Assembly (NCBI RefSeq): GCF_041020765.1
Contig: NZ_JBEUEJ010000020.1
Reading direction: 5' to 3' (one strand)
Source of the DNA: Kineococcus terrestris
Lineage (GTDB): Bacteria > Actinomycetota > Actinomycetes > Actinomycetales > Kineococcaceae
Length of the DNA stretch: 64,000 bases
The notes under the pieces were generated by a model. The model was not told where the DNA came from. It worked only from the letters and a program-made list of their open reading frames with translations, and searched no databases. Shown here one piece after another: positions 23,742 to 31,231 of this stretch (position 1 is the stretch's first letter; each line of letters begins with the position of its first letter). Made by a program: the position numbers and the translations under genes.

Positions 23742-24674
23742 GTGCCCGTCCCCGCCGTCCCCTTCCGCGCCCACGACGTCCCCGACCAGAGCGGTCGCAC
23801 CGTCGTCGTCACCGGCGCCTCCAGCGGCCTGGGCGAGCTCCTCGCCGGCACCCTCGCCGCCGCCGGCGCCCACGTCGTCATGGCCGTGCGCTCCCTCGAC
23901 AAGGGCGCCGCCGTCCGCGACGCCCTGTCCCGCACCGCCCCCCGCGAGCACCTCGAGCTGGCCGAGCTCGACGTCGCCGACCTCGACAGCGTGCGGCGCT
24001 TCGCCGCCGGCCTGCGCGGCCGGCGGCTGGACGCCCTCGTCAACAACGCCGGCGTCGGCGGGGTCGAGCGCCGCACCAGCCCGCAGGGGCACGAGCTCGA
24101 GCTGGCCACCAACCACCTCGGCCCCGCGCTGCTCGCCCGGCTGCTGCACGAGCAGCTCGCCGGGTCCCCCGACCCGCGGATCGTCACGACCGGCACGAAC
24201 CTCTACCGGCGGTTCCCGGTGCGCCTGGGCCCCGAGGACCTCGACGGCCGGCGCCGGTGGTCGCGCGGCGGCACCTACGCGCGCACCAAGACCCTGCACA
24301 TGACGTGGACCGTGGAGCACCAGCGGCGGCTGAGCGCCGCCGGTTCCCCCGTGCGCTCGATCGCCGCGCACCCCGGGATGGTGCGGACCCCGATGAACAC
24401 CGGGCTGACCTCCCGCCGCGACCGCGCGCTCGCGGCGGTGCTCGGCGCGCTGTGGGGCGCGCGGGACCCCGAGCAGGGCGCGCGTCCGCTGCTGTTCGCG
24501 GTCACCTCCCCGGACGTCCGCCCCGACCTGTTCGCCGGGCCCGTCGGCGCGCGGGGCGACGCCCTCGTCGGGTTCGAGGAGTTCCGGGCCCCGGTGACCG
24601 ACCGGGAGTTCGCCGCCCTGGTGTGGGAGCGCACCGAGGAGCTGACCGCCGCGCGCAGCGTCGCCCGTCGCTGA
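23742..24674 (+). CDS. SDR family oxidoreductase (retinol-dehydrogenase-like)
   Basis: A 310-residue SDR of the longer protochlorophyllide/retinol-dehydrogenase-like type. TVVVTGASSGLGELLAGTLA binds NAD(P), LVNNAGVGG follows, and YARTKTLHM supplies tyrosine and lysine. The HPGMVRTPM segment after the active site is typical of this subgroup. GTG 23742 has a full AGGAGG ribosome site at 23730-23735, unlike many neighbours. It is probably repressed by the divergent TetR protein. The substrate is unknown. Confidence 0.9.
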   Translation: MPVPAVPFRAHDVPDQSGRTVVVTGASSGLGELLAGTLAAAGAHVVMAVRSLDKGAAVRDALSRTAPREHLELAELDVADLDSVRRFAAGLRGRRLDALVNNAGVGGVERRTSPQGHELELATNHLGPALLARLLHEQLAGSPDPRIVTTGTNLYRRFPVRLGPEDLDGRRRWSRGGTYARTKTLHMTWTVEHQRRLSAAGSPVRSIAAHPGMVRTPMNTGLTSRRDRALAAVLGALWGARDPEQGARPLLFAVTSPDVRPDLFAGPVGARGDALVGFEEFRAPVTDREFAALVWERTEELTAARSVARR

Positions 24675-24691
24675 ACCGGGAACGGGTTCAG
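24671..24691. terminator. Shared hairpin over two facing stop codons
   Basis: CTGAACC (24671-24677) pairs with GGTTCAG (24685-24691) across a 7-base loop. Both stop codons, of the SDR and of the DUF418 gene, are inside the arms. Confidence 0.5.
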
Positions 24692-25851
24692 CGCCCCCCG
24701 AGCGCCCGCGCCGACGCCCGCCACAGCGCCTCGACCGGTCCCTGACCGCCCCGCCGCACCCACCGGTTCGCGGCGAGCACGACGGCCGCGGCCACCAGCG
24801 CGTACAGCGCCAGCGTGCCGGGGACCCGCGCGTCCGGGCCGAGGCGCGCGGCCAGCCCGAGGCCCCAGCCGTAGCAGAGCGCGGACGCCAGCAGGTTCTG
24901 CAGCACGTAGCAGCTGAGCGCCGTCCGGCCGACCTCGGCGAGCCGGCGGCCCGCGAACCCCAGCCGCGACCGCCGGCGCACCACCTCCACGACGAGCGCC
25001 AGCAGCCCCAGCGCGACGAGCGGAGCGGTGCCGTAGCGGGCCAGCACCAGACCCGCCGTCCCGCCGAGCAGCCCGAGCGCCAGGTCCGCGACGAGGGTCG
25101 CGGCCCCGAGCGCGAGCAGGCGCCGGCGCAGGCGGGTCCCGCGCTCCTCGAGCACCCCGGCGCGCACGAGGCGGGCGCCGAGGAGGAACGCCGCGACCGA
25201 CAGCGCCTGCACGAACACCGGCTCGGCGCGGAACAGCACGAGGTTCTCCAGGCGGAACAGCACCAGGTCCCCGAACGAGCCGTCGGCGTAGGGGTTGGGG
25301 TCCAGGCGCGCCGGCCCGCCGTCCGCGCCGGGCGCGGTGAGCAGGGCCGTCGTCACGAGCGCCAGGAGCGCGCCGTGGACGAGAGCCGCGCCGACCAGCC
25401 ACCGGCGCTGCGCGCGCTCGCCGGTGGCCAGCACGGCCGCGACGACCACGGCCGTGACGGCGTAACCCGTGAGGACGTCGAACTCGGCGACGAGGACGAA
25501 GTGCAGGAGCCCGTCGAGGAACAGCAGGAGCGCGCGCACCCGGTACCGGCCCGGCCACGGCCGCCCGGCGCGCACGGCGGAGCGGCGCTGCAGCTCCAGC
25601 CCGACGCCGAACATCAGCGTCAGCAGCCCGAGGAACTTGCCCTGCGCGAGCTGCTGCGCCAGCAGCTCGACGGCCCGCCACGCCGGCGGCGTCCGCTCGG
25701 CCAGCGTCCCGCCGGTGAGGTAGCCGACGAGGCCCTGCGGGTCGGTGAAGATCCAGATGTTCGTCGCGAGGGTCCCGAGGATCGCCAGGCCCCGGGCGAC
25801 GTCGAGGGCCGCGACCCGGGTGGTGGGGCCGGCCGTCGGAGGTGCGCTCAC
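24688..25851 (-). CDS. DUF418 domain membrane protein
   Basis: A 387-residue polytopic membrane protein of the DUF418/YeiB family. The signature opening RVAALDVARGLAILGTLATNIWIF, the GKFLGLLTLMFGVGLEL segment and the C-terminal GRTALSCYVLQNLL are present, along with about ten hydrophobic segments. The family is thought to be related to acyltransferase-like membrane proteins, but no reaction is established. GTG 25851 is the start at the domain edge. A 20-bp perfect palindrome lies 11 bases upstream, so the divergent TetR protein probably controls it. Confidence 0.88.
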   Translation of the reverse strand: MSAPPTAGPTTRVAALDVARGLAILGTLATNIWIFTDPQGLVGYLTGGTLAERTPPAWRAVELLAQQLAQGKFLGLLTLMFGVGLELQRRSAVRAGRPWPGRYRVRALLLFLDGLLHFVLVAEFDVLTGYAVTAVVVAAVLATGERAQRRWLVGAALVHGALLALVTTALLTAPGADGGPARLDPNPYADGSFGDLVLFRLENLVLFRAEPVFVQALSVAAFLLGARLVRAGVLEERGTRLRRRLLALGAATLVADLALGLLGGTAGLVLARYGTAPLVALGLLALVVEVVRRRSRLGFAGRRLAEVGRTALSCYVLQNLLASALCYGWGLGLAARLGPDARVPGTLALYALVAAAVVLAANRWVRRGGQGPVEALWRASARALGGR

Positions 25852-25862
25852 GCGGACCAGGA

Positions 25863-25882
25863 AACCATACGATCGTATGGTT
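25863..25882. promoter_or_regulatory. TetR operator (AACCATACGATCGTATGGTT)
   Basis: A perfect 20-bp palindrome in the divergent region of the DUF418 and TetR genes, AT-rich against a GC-rich background. It contains TATGGT on the minus strand, a possible -10 of the DUF418 gene. Confidence 0.8.
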
Positions 25883-25916
25883 CGGGAGCCCCGCGCACCG
25901 GTGCGACGATGCGGGC

Positions 25917-26492
25917 GTGCCCGCACCGTCCGACGACCTGCTCGACGCCGTCGTCGCGCTGCTGGCCGAGGAGGGTTTCGAGGGCCTGAGCATCCGGCGC
26001 GTCGCGGCCCGCGCGGGCGTCTCGATCGGCGCCGTGCAGCACCACTTCCCGACGAAGGACGCGCTGCTCGCCGCCGCCATGCGGCGCGTGGACGAGCAGG
26101 TGAGCGCGCAGCTCGCCGAGCGCGTCCAGCGGGCGCCGACACCCGGCGAGGCCCTGCGGGCCGTGGCCGCCGGGCTGGTGCCCGCGGGCCCCGAGGAGCG
26201 CCCGGCCGCCGTCGTCTGGCTCGCGCACGTGGCCCGCGCCGCGGTCCACGAACCCACGGCGCTCGCCTACCGCACCGCCTGGCAGCGCGTCGAGGACGCG
26301 CTGGCGCGGCTGCTGGCCGCGGCCCGGCCCGACCTGCCGCCGCAGCGGGTGGGCGACGAGGCCGCCGCGCTCCTCGCGCTGCTCGACGGGCTCGCCACCG
26401 CCCGCGTCGCCGAACCCGGCCGGGTCGACGCCGAGCGCGCGCACCGGCTCGTGCGCCGGCACCTGGACGAACTGCTGACGCCGGGCGGCTGA
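25917..26492 (+). CDS. TetR family regulator, BetI-like C-terminus
   Basis: A 191-residue repressor. The helix-turn-helix LLDAVVALLAEEGFEGLSIRR, ARAGVSIGAVQHHFPTKDALLAAAM is near the N-terminus; the QHHFPTKDALL form and the C-terminal LDGLATARVAEPGRVDAERA are of the BetI/TetR_C subgroup. GTG 25917 follows GACGAT by six bases, implying a leaderless mRNA. Its binding site is probably the 20-bp palindrome at 25863, and its target the DUF418 gene. Confidence 0.88.
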   Translation: MPAPSDDLLDAVVALLAEEGFEGLSIRRVAARAGVSIGAVQHHFPTKDALLAAAMRRVDEQVSAQLAERVQRAPTPGEALRAVAAGLVPAGPEERPAAVVWLAHVARAAVHEPTALAYRTAWQRVEDALARLLAAARPDLPPQRVGDEAAALLALLDGLATARVAEPGRVDAERAHRLVRRHLDELLTPGG

Positions 26493-26505
26493 CCGCGGCG
26501 GTCAG
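26489..26505. terminator. Shared hairpin over two facing stop codons
   Basis: CTGACCG (26489-26495) and CGGTCAG (26499-26505) pair across a CGG loop. The TGA of the TetR gene and that of the phosphotransferase gene are both in the arms. Confidence 0.5.
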
Positions 26506-27398
26506 TCCCCTGGCGCCAGCACCTCGCCCAGCGCGCGCAGGCCCTGCGCGACGATCCCGGGGTTCGTGCCCCAGTAGTACGGCAGCGCTACGACGGCCTG
26601 GGCGACGACCCAGCCGCGGCCCCGCAGCCACTGCGCCTCGTCGACGGCCAGGTCGTCGCGCAGGCGCGCGCGGTGCGCGGCGCCCAGGAGGTTCCACGCG
26701 CCCTGCAGGTCGCACGCCGGGTCGCCCACCGCCAGCGCGCCCCAGTCGATGACCGCCGACAGGCGCCCGTCGCGGACGAGCAGGTTGCCCGGCAGCGGGT
26801 CCCCGTGCACCCACACCTCCGGTCCGTCCCAGCCCGGCGCGTCCAGCGCCTCCTCCCACACGCGCAGCACGGCGCGCGCGTCGACGCGGTCGCCCAGCTC
26901 GGCCACCGCGGCGCGCACCTGCGCGTCCCGCTCGGCCAGCGGGCCGCCGCGCGCCCCGGCGCGGCGGGCGGGCGCACCCGTGGTCGGGGCGGCGTGCAGC
27001 GCGCCCAGGAACCCCGCCAGGTCCGACGCCAGCGCCTCGGTGTCGTCCGTGGCCGGTGAGGCCGCGCGCCCGGGCAGCCACCGGCACACCGACCACGCGA
27101 ACGGGTAGCCGCACCCCGGTCGCCCCGCCGCCAGGTGCTCCGGCAGCGCCACGGGCAGGTGCGGCGCCAGGCGCGGCAGCCAGGTCGCCTCCAGGACGGC
27201 CTGACCGGCGGAGAAGGCCACCTTGGGCAGGCGGGCGGCGAGGTCGTCGCCCAGGCGGTACACGTCGTGGTCGGTGCCGAAGGAGTCCACCGCGCGCACC
27301 GGCAGGTGCGCCCACCGCGGGTGCTGCTGCGCCAGCAGGCGGCGCACCAGGTCGGCGTCGGTGGGGACCTGGTCCGGGTGGAACCTCGGTGCGGGCAC
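26502..27398 (-). CDS. Aminoglycoside phosphotransferase family protein
   Basis: A 298-residue APH-fold kinase. The catalytic loop WVHGDPLPGNLLV and the metal motif VIDWGALAVGDPACDL are complete, and YPFAWSVCRWLPG gives the hinge after the N-lobe. It is of the chromosomal APH type found widely in actinobacteria; whether the substrate is an antibiotic or a metabolite cannot be told. GTG 27398 follows GACGCT by six bases; a TTG at 27434 is an alternative. It shares a hairpin with the convergent TetR gene. Confidence 0.88.
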   Translation of the reverse strand: MPAPRFHPDQVPTDADLVRRLLAQQHPRWAHLPVRAVDSFGTDHDVYRLGDDLAARLPKVAFSAGQAVLEATWLPRLAPHLPVALPEHLAAGRPGCGYPFAWSVCRWLPGRAASPATDDTEALASDLAGFLGALHAAPTTGAPARRAGARGGPLAERDAQVRAAVAELGDRVDARAVLRVWEEALDAPGWDGPEVWVHGDPLPGNLLVRDGRLSAVIDWGALAVGDPACDLQGAWNLLGAAHRARLRDDLAVDEAQWLRGRGWVVAQAVVALPYYWGTNPGIVAQGLRALGEVLAPGD

Positions 27399-27483
27399 CG
27401 GCGCAGCGTCGCCGGGACGCGCGCCCGGGGGCAACGCGGTTTCCGCGGCCCCGCTCGGCGGCGGGCCGGCCGCGCGCCGGGCC

Positions 27484-28278
27484 CTACGTCACCCGGAAGA
27501 CCGGCCACCCGATCTCGGTGCGCCAGGCGGCCGGGTCGCTCGTGTCCCGCGGTCCGACGCGGTAGACCTCCCGCACGGACCCCGCGACCGACATCGCGTT
27601 CCGCACGACCCAGGTGCCGAGCTCGCCGTAGGTGACCTCGACGCCGTCGTGCTCGCCGACGTGGACGGTCACCGCGAGCTCCACGGCGGGCAGCGTCACG
27701 GCGCGGACCCGGCCGGTGCGCGGCGGGGTGGGCGTCGGCAGGTAGACGAGGGCGCGGCCGCGGCCCTCCTCGAACAGCGCGTCGTCGTAGGTGCCGCCCA
27801 GGGGTCCGCTCGCGCGGTCACCCACGGCCGCCTCCAGCTCGGCCACCGCGCCGGCGAACCACGCCTCGACGTCGCCGGCACCGAGCACGGCCCCCACCGC
27901 CGCGACCGTGCGGGCGGGTTCGGCGCGCAGCTCCACCTCGACCGGGGCGGGGTCGGGCCGCAGCAGGCGGCGCAGCGAGGTGACCGCGGCCCGGGTGCGC
28001 TCCAGCTGCTCCTCCAGGCGCTGCAGGTGCTCGGCGACCAGGGCCGAGCGGACACCGGGGTCCGGCGCGCGCAGGATGCGCTGCACGTCGGCCAGGGGGA
28101 CGTCCAGCTCGCGCAGGCGGTGGACGACCTGGGCGGTCGGGACCTGCTCGACGGCGTAGTAGCGGTAGCCGGTGCCCTCGTCCACCACGGCCGGTTCCAG
28201 CAGGGCGGTCCGGTGGTAGCGGCGCAGGGTCCGCACGCTCAGGCGCGTCAGCCGCGAGAACTCCCCGATGGTCAGCAC
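27484..28278 (-). CDS. MerR family regulator with GyrI-like domain
   Basis: A 264-residue regulator. Residues 1-70 are a MerR winged helix (LTIGEFSRLTRLSVRTLRRYHRTALLEPA, then GYRYYAVEQVPTAQVV), followed by a dimerisation helix (LVAEHLQRLEEQLERTRAAVTSLRRLL). The C-terminal half resembles a GyrI/BmrR-like drug-binding domain (EVELRAEPARTVAAVG to the end). GTG 28278 follows CACACT by six bases. The divergent NTF2-SDR operon at 28357 has a 19-bp promoter spacer and a 9-bp dyad, which is the MerR mode of activation. Confidence 0.88.
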   Translation of the reverse strand: MLTIGEFSRLTRLSVRTLRRYHRTALLEPAVVDEGTGYRYYAVEQVPTAQVVHRLRELDVPLADVQRILRAPDPGVRSALVAEHLQRLEEQLERTRAAVTSLRRLLRPDPAPVEVELRAEPARTVAAVGAVLGAGDVEAWFAGAVAELEAAVGDRASGPLGGTYDDALFEEGRGRALVYLPTPTPPRTGRVRAVTLPAVELAVTVHVGEHDGVEVTYGELGTWVVRNAMSVAGSVREVYRVGPRDTSDPAAWRTEIGWPVFRVT

Positions 28279-28304
28279 CGCGTCAGTGTGGGGGCTCTCC
28301 CCGG

Positions 28305-28330
28305 GGGAGGGTCCAGCGCTTGACCCTCCC
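28305..28330. promoter_or_regulatory. MerR-type dyad and long-spacer promoter
   Basis: GGGAGGGTC (28305-28313) and GACCCTCCC (28322-28330) form a perfect 9-bp dyad. On the plus strand TTGACC (28320-28325) is followed after 19 bp by CACGGT (28345-28350), then six bases later ATG 28357. An over-long spacer is what MerR activators correct by DNA distortion, although the dyad overlaps the -35 rather than sitting fully in the spacer. Confidence 0.55.
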
Positions 28331-28356
28331 GCGCCGCGAGGCCGCACGGTGGCGGC

Positions 28357-28731
28357 ATGACACGCACCGACCCCAGCTCCGACCATCGCTCCGGCGCCCT
28401 CCCGGGCACCGTCCGCGGGTTCCTCGCCGCCAGCACCGTCCACGACGCCGACGCGGCGTCGGCGTTCCTCGCCGAGGACGTCGTGGTCGTCGACCAGGGC
28501 GAGACCTTCCGGGGAGGCGAGCAGGTGCGCGCGTTCGTGCGCGACGCGGGCGCCGAGTTCCAGTACACGACCGAGCAGACCGGCGCCCGGCGCGTCGACG
28601 ACGAGCACTGGGTGGTGACCCTGCGCCTGGAGGGCACCTTCCCCGGCGGTGTCGCCGACCTGGACTACCGCTTCACCCTGCGCGGGGGCCTGATCGCCGA
28701 GCTCGTCATCGCGAACCACGAGGCGGCGTGA
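28357..28731 (+). CDS. NTF2-like (SnoaL) family protein
   Basis: A 124-residue cone-fold protein: VRGFLAASTVHDADAASAFLAEDVVVVDQGETFRGGEQVRAFV, then YTTEQTGARRVDDEHWVVTLRLEGTFPGGVADLDYRFTLRGGLIAEL. This is the DUF4440/SnoaL_2 layout used by isomerases, cyclases and ligand-binding proteins. Its stop TGA shares one base with the ATG of the SDR gene (TGATG), so both are co-translated and may act in one reaction. Probably activated by the divergent MerR protein. Confidence 0.85.
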   Translation: MTRTDPSSDHRSGALPGTVRGFLAASTVHDADAASAFLAEDVVVVDQGETFRGGEQVRAFVRDAGAEFQYTTEQTGARRVDDEHWVVTLRLEGTFPGGVADLDYRFTLRGGLIAELVIANHEAA

Positions 28732-29519
28732 TGGGCACCGGCGGGAAGGACCGCCTCGACGGCCGGCGCGCGCTGGTGACGGGCGGGTCGAAGGGCACCG
28801 GGCGGGCCGTCGTCGCGCGCCTGCGGGAGATGGGCGCCGACGTGTGGACGACGGCCCGCACGCTGCCCGAGGACTACGACCGGCCCGACCGGTTCGTCGC
28901 GGCGGACACGTCCACCGTCGCCGGCGCGCAGCACGTGGCCGAGACGATCACCGGGGCCACCGGCGCGCTGGACGTCCTCGTGCACGTCGTCGGAGGTTCC
29001 TCGACGCCGGCCGGGGGTTTCGCGGCCCTCACCGAGGAGCACTGGCTGTCCGAGCTGAACCTCAACCTGCTGGGTGCCGTGCGGCTCGACCGCGCCCTCC
29101 TGCCGGCGGTCGTCCGGGCGGGTTCCGGGGTCGTCGTGCACGTCACCTCGATCCAGCGGCAGCTCCCGCTGCACGACGCGACCCTGGCCTACGCCGCGGC
29201 CAAGGCGGCGCTGCGCACCTACAGCAAGGGTCTGGCCAACGAGCTCGCGCCCCGCGGGGTGCGGGTCAACGCCGTCAGCCCCGGCGGCATCGCGACGGAG
29301 ACCTACGGGGACTTCCTGGACCGCCTCGCCGAGGGCGGCGGGACCACCCGCGCCGCGGCGGAGGAGGCGCTCCTCGACTCCCTGGGCGGGGTGCCGCTCG
29401 GGCGGTTCGCCCGGCCGGAGGAGGTCGCCGACCTGGTCGGGTTCCTCGTCTCCGACCGCGCCTCGGCGATCGTGGGCGCCGAGTACGTCGTCGACGGCGG
29501 CACGGTCCCGACCGTCTGA
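28731..29519 (+). CDS. SDR family oxidoreductase
   Basis: A 262-residue classical SDR with TGGSKGTG, a HVTSIQRQLP catalytic serine and LAYAAAKAALR tyrosine-lysine motif. VRVNAVSPGGIATETY and the C-terminal SAIVGAEYVVDGGTVPTV are standard. ATG 28731 overlaps the preceding stop, although the frame is open further upstream. It makes an operon with the NTF2-like gene under the MerR-type promoter. The dinucleotide-binding TGGSKGTG lacks the usual hydrophobic residue before the last glycine, a small oddity. Confidence 0.88.
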   Translation: MGTGGKDRLDGRRALVTGGSKGTGRAVVARLREMGADVWTTARTLPEDYDRPDRFVAADTSTVAGAQHVAETITGATGALDVLVHVVGGSSTPAGGFAALTEEHWLSELNLNLLGAVRLDRALLPAVVRAGSGVVVHVTSIQRQLPLHDATLAYAAAKAALRTYSKGLANELAPRGVRVNAVSPGGIATETYGDFLDRLAEGGGTTRAAAEEALLDSLGGVPLGRFARPEEVADLVGFLVSDRASAIVGAEYVVDGGTVPTV

Positions 29520-29599
29520 GCCGACGGCGGGGCGGCGTCGGGGAGGTCGCCGCTCCGCCGCTGTTCCCGAGCGTCCCGCCCGGTCCTAGGGTGGCCGGG

Positions 29600-31207
29600 G
29601 TGGGACCGTCGGGCACTCCCGCCGAGGAGCACGAGGACCGGGAACGGCCCCTGCGCCTCGACTCGGCCGCGGGGCGGTGGCTGCTGGTGGCCAGCGTCCT
29701 GGGTTCCGGGCTCGCGGGCATCGACGCCACGGTGGTGAACGTGGCCCTGCCGGCGCTCGGGGCCTCCCTGGGCGCGGGCTTCACGTCGCTGCAGTGGGTG
29801 GTGACGGCGTACGCCCTCACGCTCGCCTCGTTCATCCTGCTCGGGGGCGTGCTGGGGGACCGGTTCGGCAGGCGGCGGATCTTCGTGGTCGGCGTCGTCT
29901 GGTTCGCCGCGGCGTCACTGCTGTGCGGCCTGGCCCCGTCGACGGGGTTCCTCGTCGCGGCCCGGGCCCTGCAGGGGGTGGGTGCGGCGCTGCTGGTCCC
30001 CGGGAGCCTGGCGGTGCTGCAGGCGTCGTTCACCGAGCAGGACCGCGGCCGCGCCATCGGTGCCTGGTCGGGGCTGGGCGGTGTGGCGACCGCCGTCGGG
30101 CCGTTCCTGGGCGGTTGGCTGGTCGAGACGGCGTCCTGGCGCTGGGTCTTCCTGGTGAACCTGCCGGTGGCGGGCTGCGCGGTGTGGCTGGCGGTGCGGC
30201 ACGTCCCCGAGACGCGGGACCCGGGAGCGGGGGGCCGCGTCGACGCGGTGGGTGCGCTCCTGGGCGCGGCCGCGCTGGCCGGTCTGACGTACGCCCTGAT
30301 CGCGGCGGGCGAGGAGGGCCTGGGCGCACCGGTGCTCGCCGCGCTGGCGGTCGGGCTGGCCGCCGCGGTCGCCTTCGTCGTGACCGAGCGGCGGGTCAGC
30401 CGGCCGGTGATCCCGCTGACGGCGTTCGCCGACGCGCGGTTCAGCGCCGTGAACGCCGTGACGTTCGTGGTCTACGGGGGTTTCGGGGCGGTGTTCTTCC
30501 TGCTCGTCGTGCAGCTGCAGGTGGTCGCCGGGTTCTCCCCGCTGGCCGCGGGCACCGCCCTGCTGCCGGTGACGGTGGTGGTGCTGCTGCTGTCCGCCCC
30601 CTCGGGCGCGCTGGCCACCAGGATCGGACCCCGGACGCAGATGGCCGTCGGGCCGCTGGTCTGCGCGGGCGGGGTCCTGCTCATGCAGCGCGTCGACGCC
30701 GGCGCCACCTACGCCGGGAGCGTCCTGCCGGCGGTCCTGGTGTTCGGTCTCGGGCTGGCGGTCGTGGTGTCCCCGCTGACCGCCACCGCCCTGGCGGCGG
30801 CGCCGCCCGAGCACGCCGGCACGGCGTCCGGCGTCAACAACGCGGTCGCCCGCACCGCCGGCCTCGCGGCGGTCGCCGCCGTCCCGGCCCTGGCGGGCCT
30901 GCGCGGCGAGGTGTACGACGACCCGGCCGCCTTCGACGCGGGGTTCGGCACGGCGGTGTGGATCTCGGCCGGGGTGCTGGTGGCCGGGGGGCTGCTCGCC
31001 GCGGTCACCATCCGCCGCGACGCGCTCGCCGCGCCGGCTCCCGGCGGCTCCGGGCAGGCCCCCCGGCACCTGCGCCACTGCGCGGGCCTCGGCGGGCCAC
31101 CCCTGACGACACGGGTCGACGGGACCGGCCGGGCGGACTGCGACCCGGTCCCGGCCCGGACGGTGCCCCGCGCCGGGGGCGGTGACGTGCCGACGGACGC
31201 CGGCTGA
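29600..31207 (+). CDS. MFS transporter, DHA2 (14-helix) type
   Basis: A 535-residue drug:proton antiporter. LDSAAGRWLLVASVLGSGLAGIDATVVNVALPAL is the DHA2 opening, LGDRFGRRRIFVVG is the loop 2-3 motif, and GPFLGGWLVETASWRWVFLVNLP is motif C. About fourteen hydrophobic segments are visible. The C-terminal 50 residues are polar and poorly conserved. GTG 29600 follows TAGGGT (29587-29592) with a seven-base gap. It faces the PucR-type regulator, with a GGCTGTCAGCCC fragment between them. Confidence 0.9.
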   Translation: MGPSGTPAEEHEDRERPLRLDSAAGRWLLVASVLGSGLAGIDATVVNVALPALGASLGAGFTSLQWVVTAYALTLASFILLGGVLGDRFGRRRIFVVGVVWFAAASLLCGLAPSTGFLVAARALQGVGAALLVPGSLAVLQASFTEQDRGRAIGAWSGLGGVATAVGPFLGGWLVETASWRWVFLVNLPVAGCAVWLAVRHVPETRDPGAGGRVDAVGALLGAAALAGLTYALIAAGEEGLGAPVLAALAVGLAAAVAFVVTERRVSRPVIPLTAFADARFSAVNAVTFVVYGGFGAVFFLLVVQLQVVAGFSPLAAGTALLPVTVVVLLLSAPSGALATRIGPRTQMAVGPLVCAGGVLLMQRVDAGATYAGSVLPAVLVFGLGLAVVVSPLTATALAAAPPEHAGTASGVNNAVARTAGLAAVAAVPALAGLRGEVYDDPAAFDAGFGTAVWISAGVLVAGGLLAAVTIRRDALAAPAPGGSGQAPRHLRHCAGLGGPPLTTRVDGTGRADCDPVPARTVPRAGGGDVPTDAG

Positions 31208-31231
31208 AGACCCCTGGTGCCCTGCCGGCTG

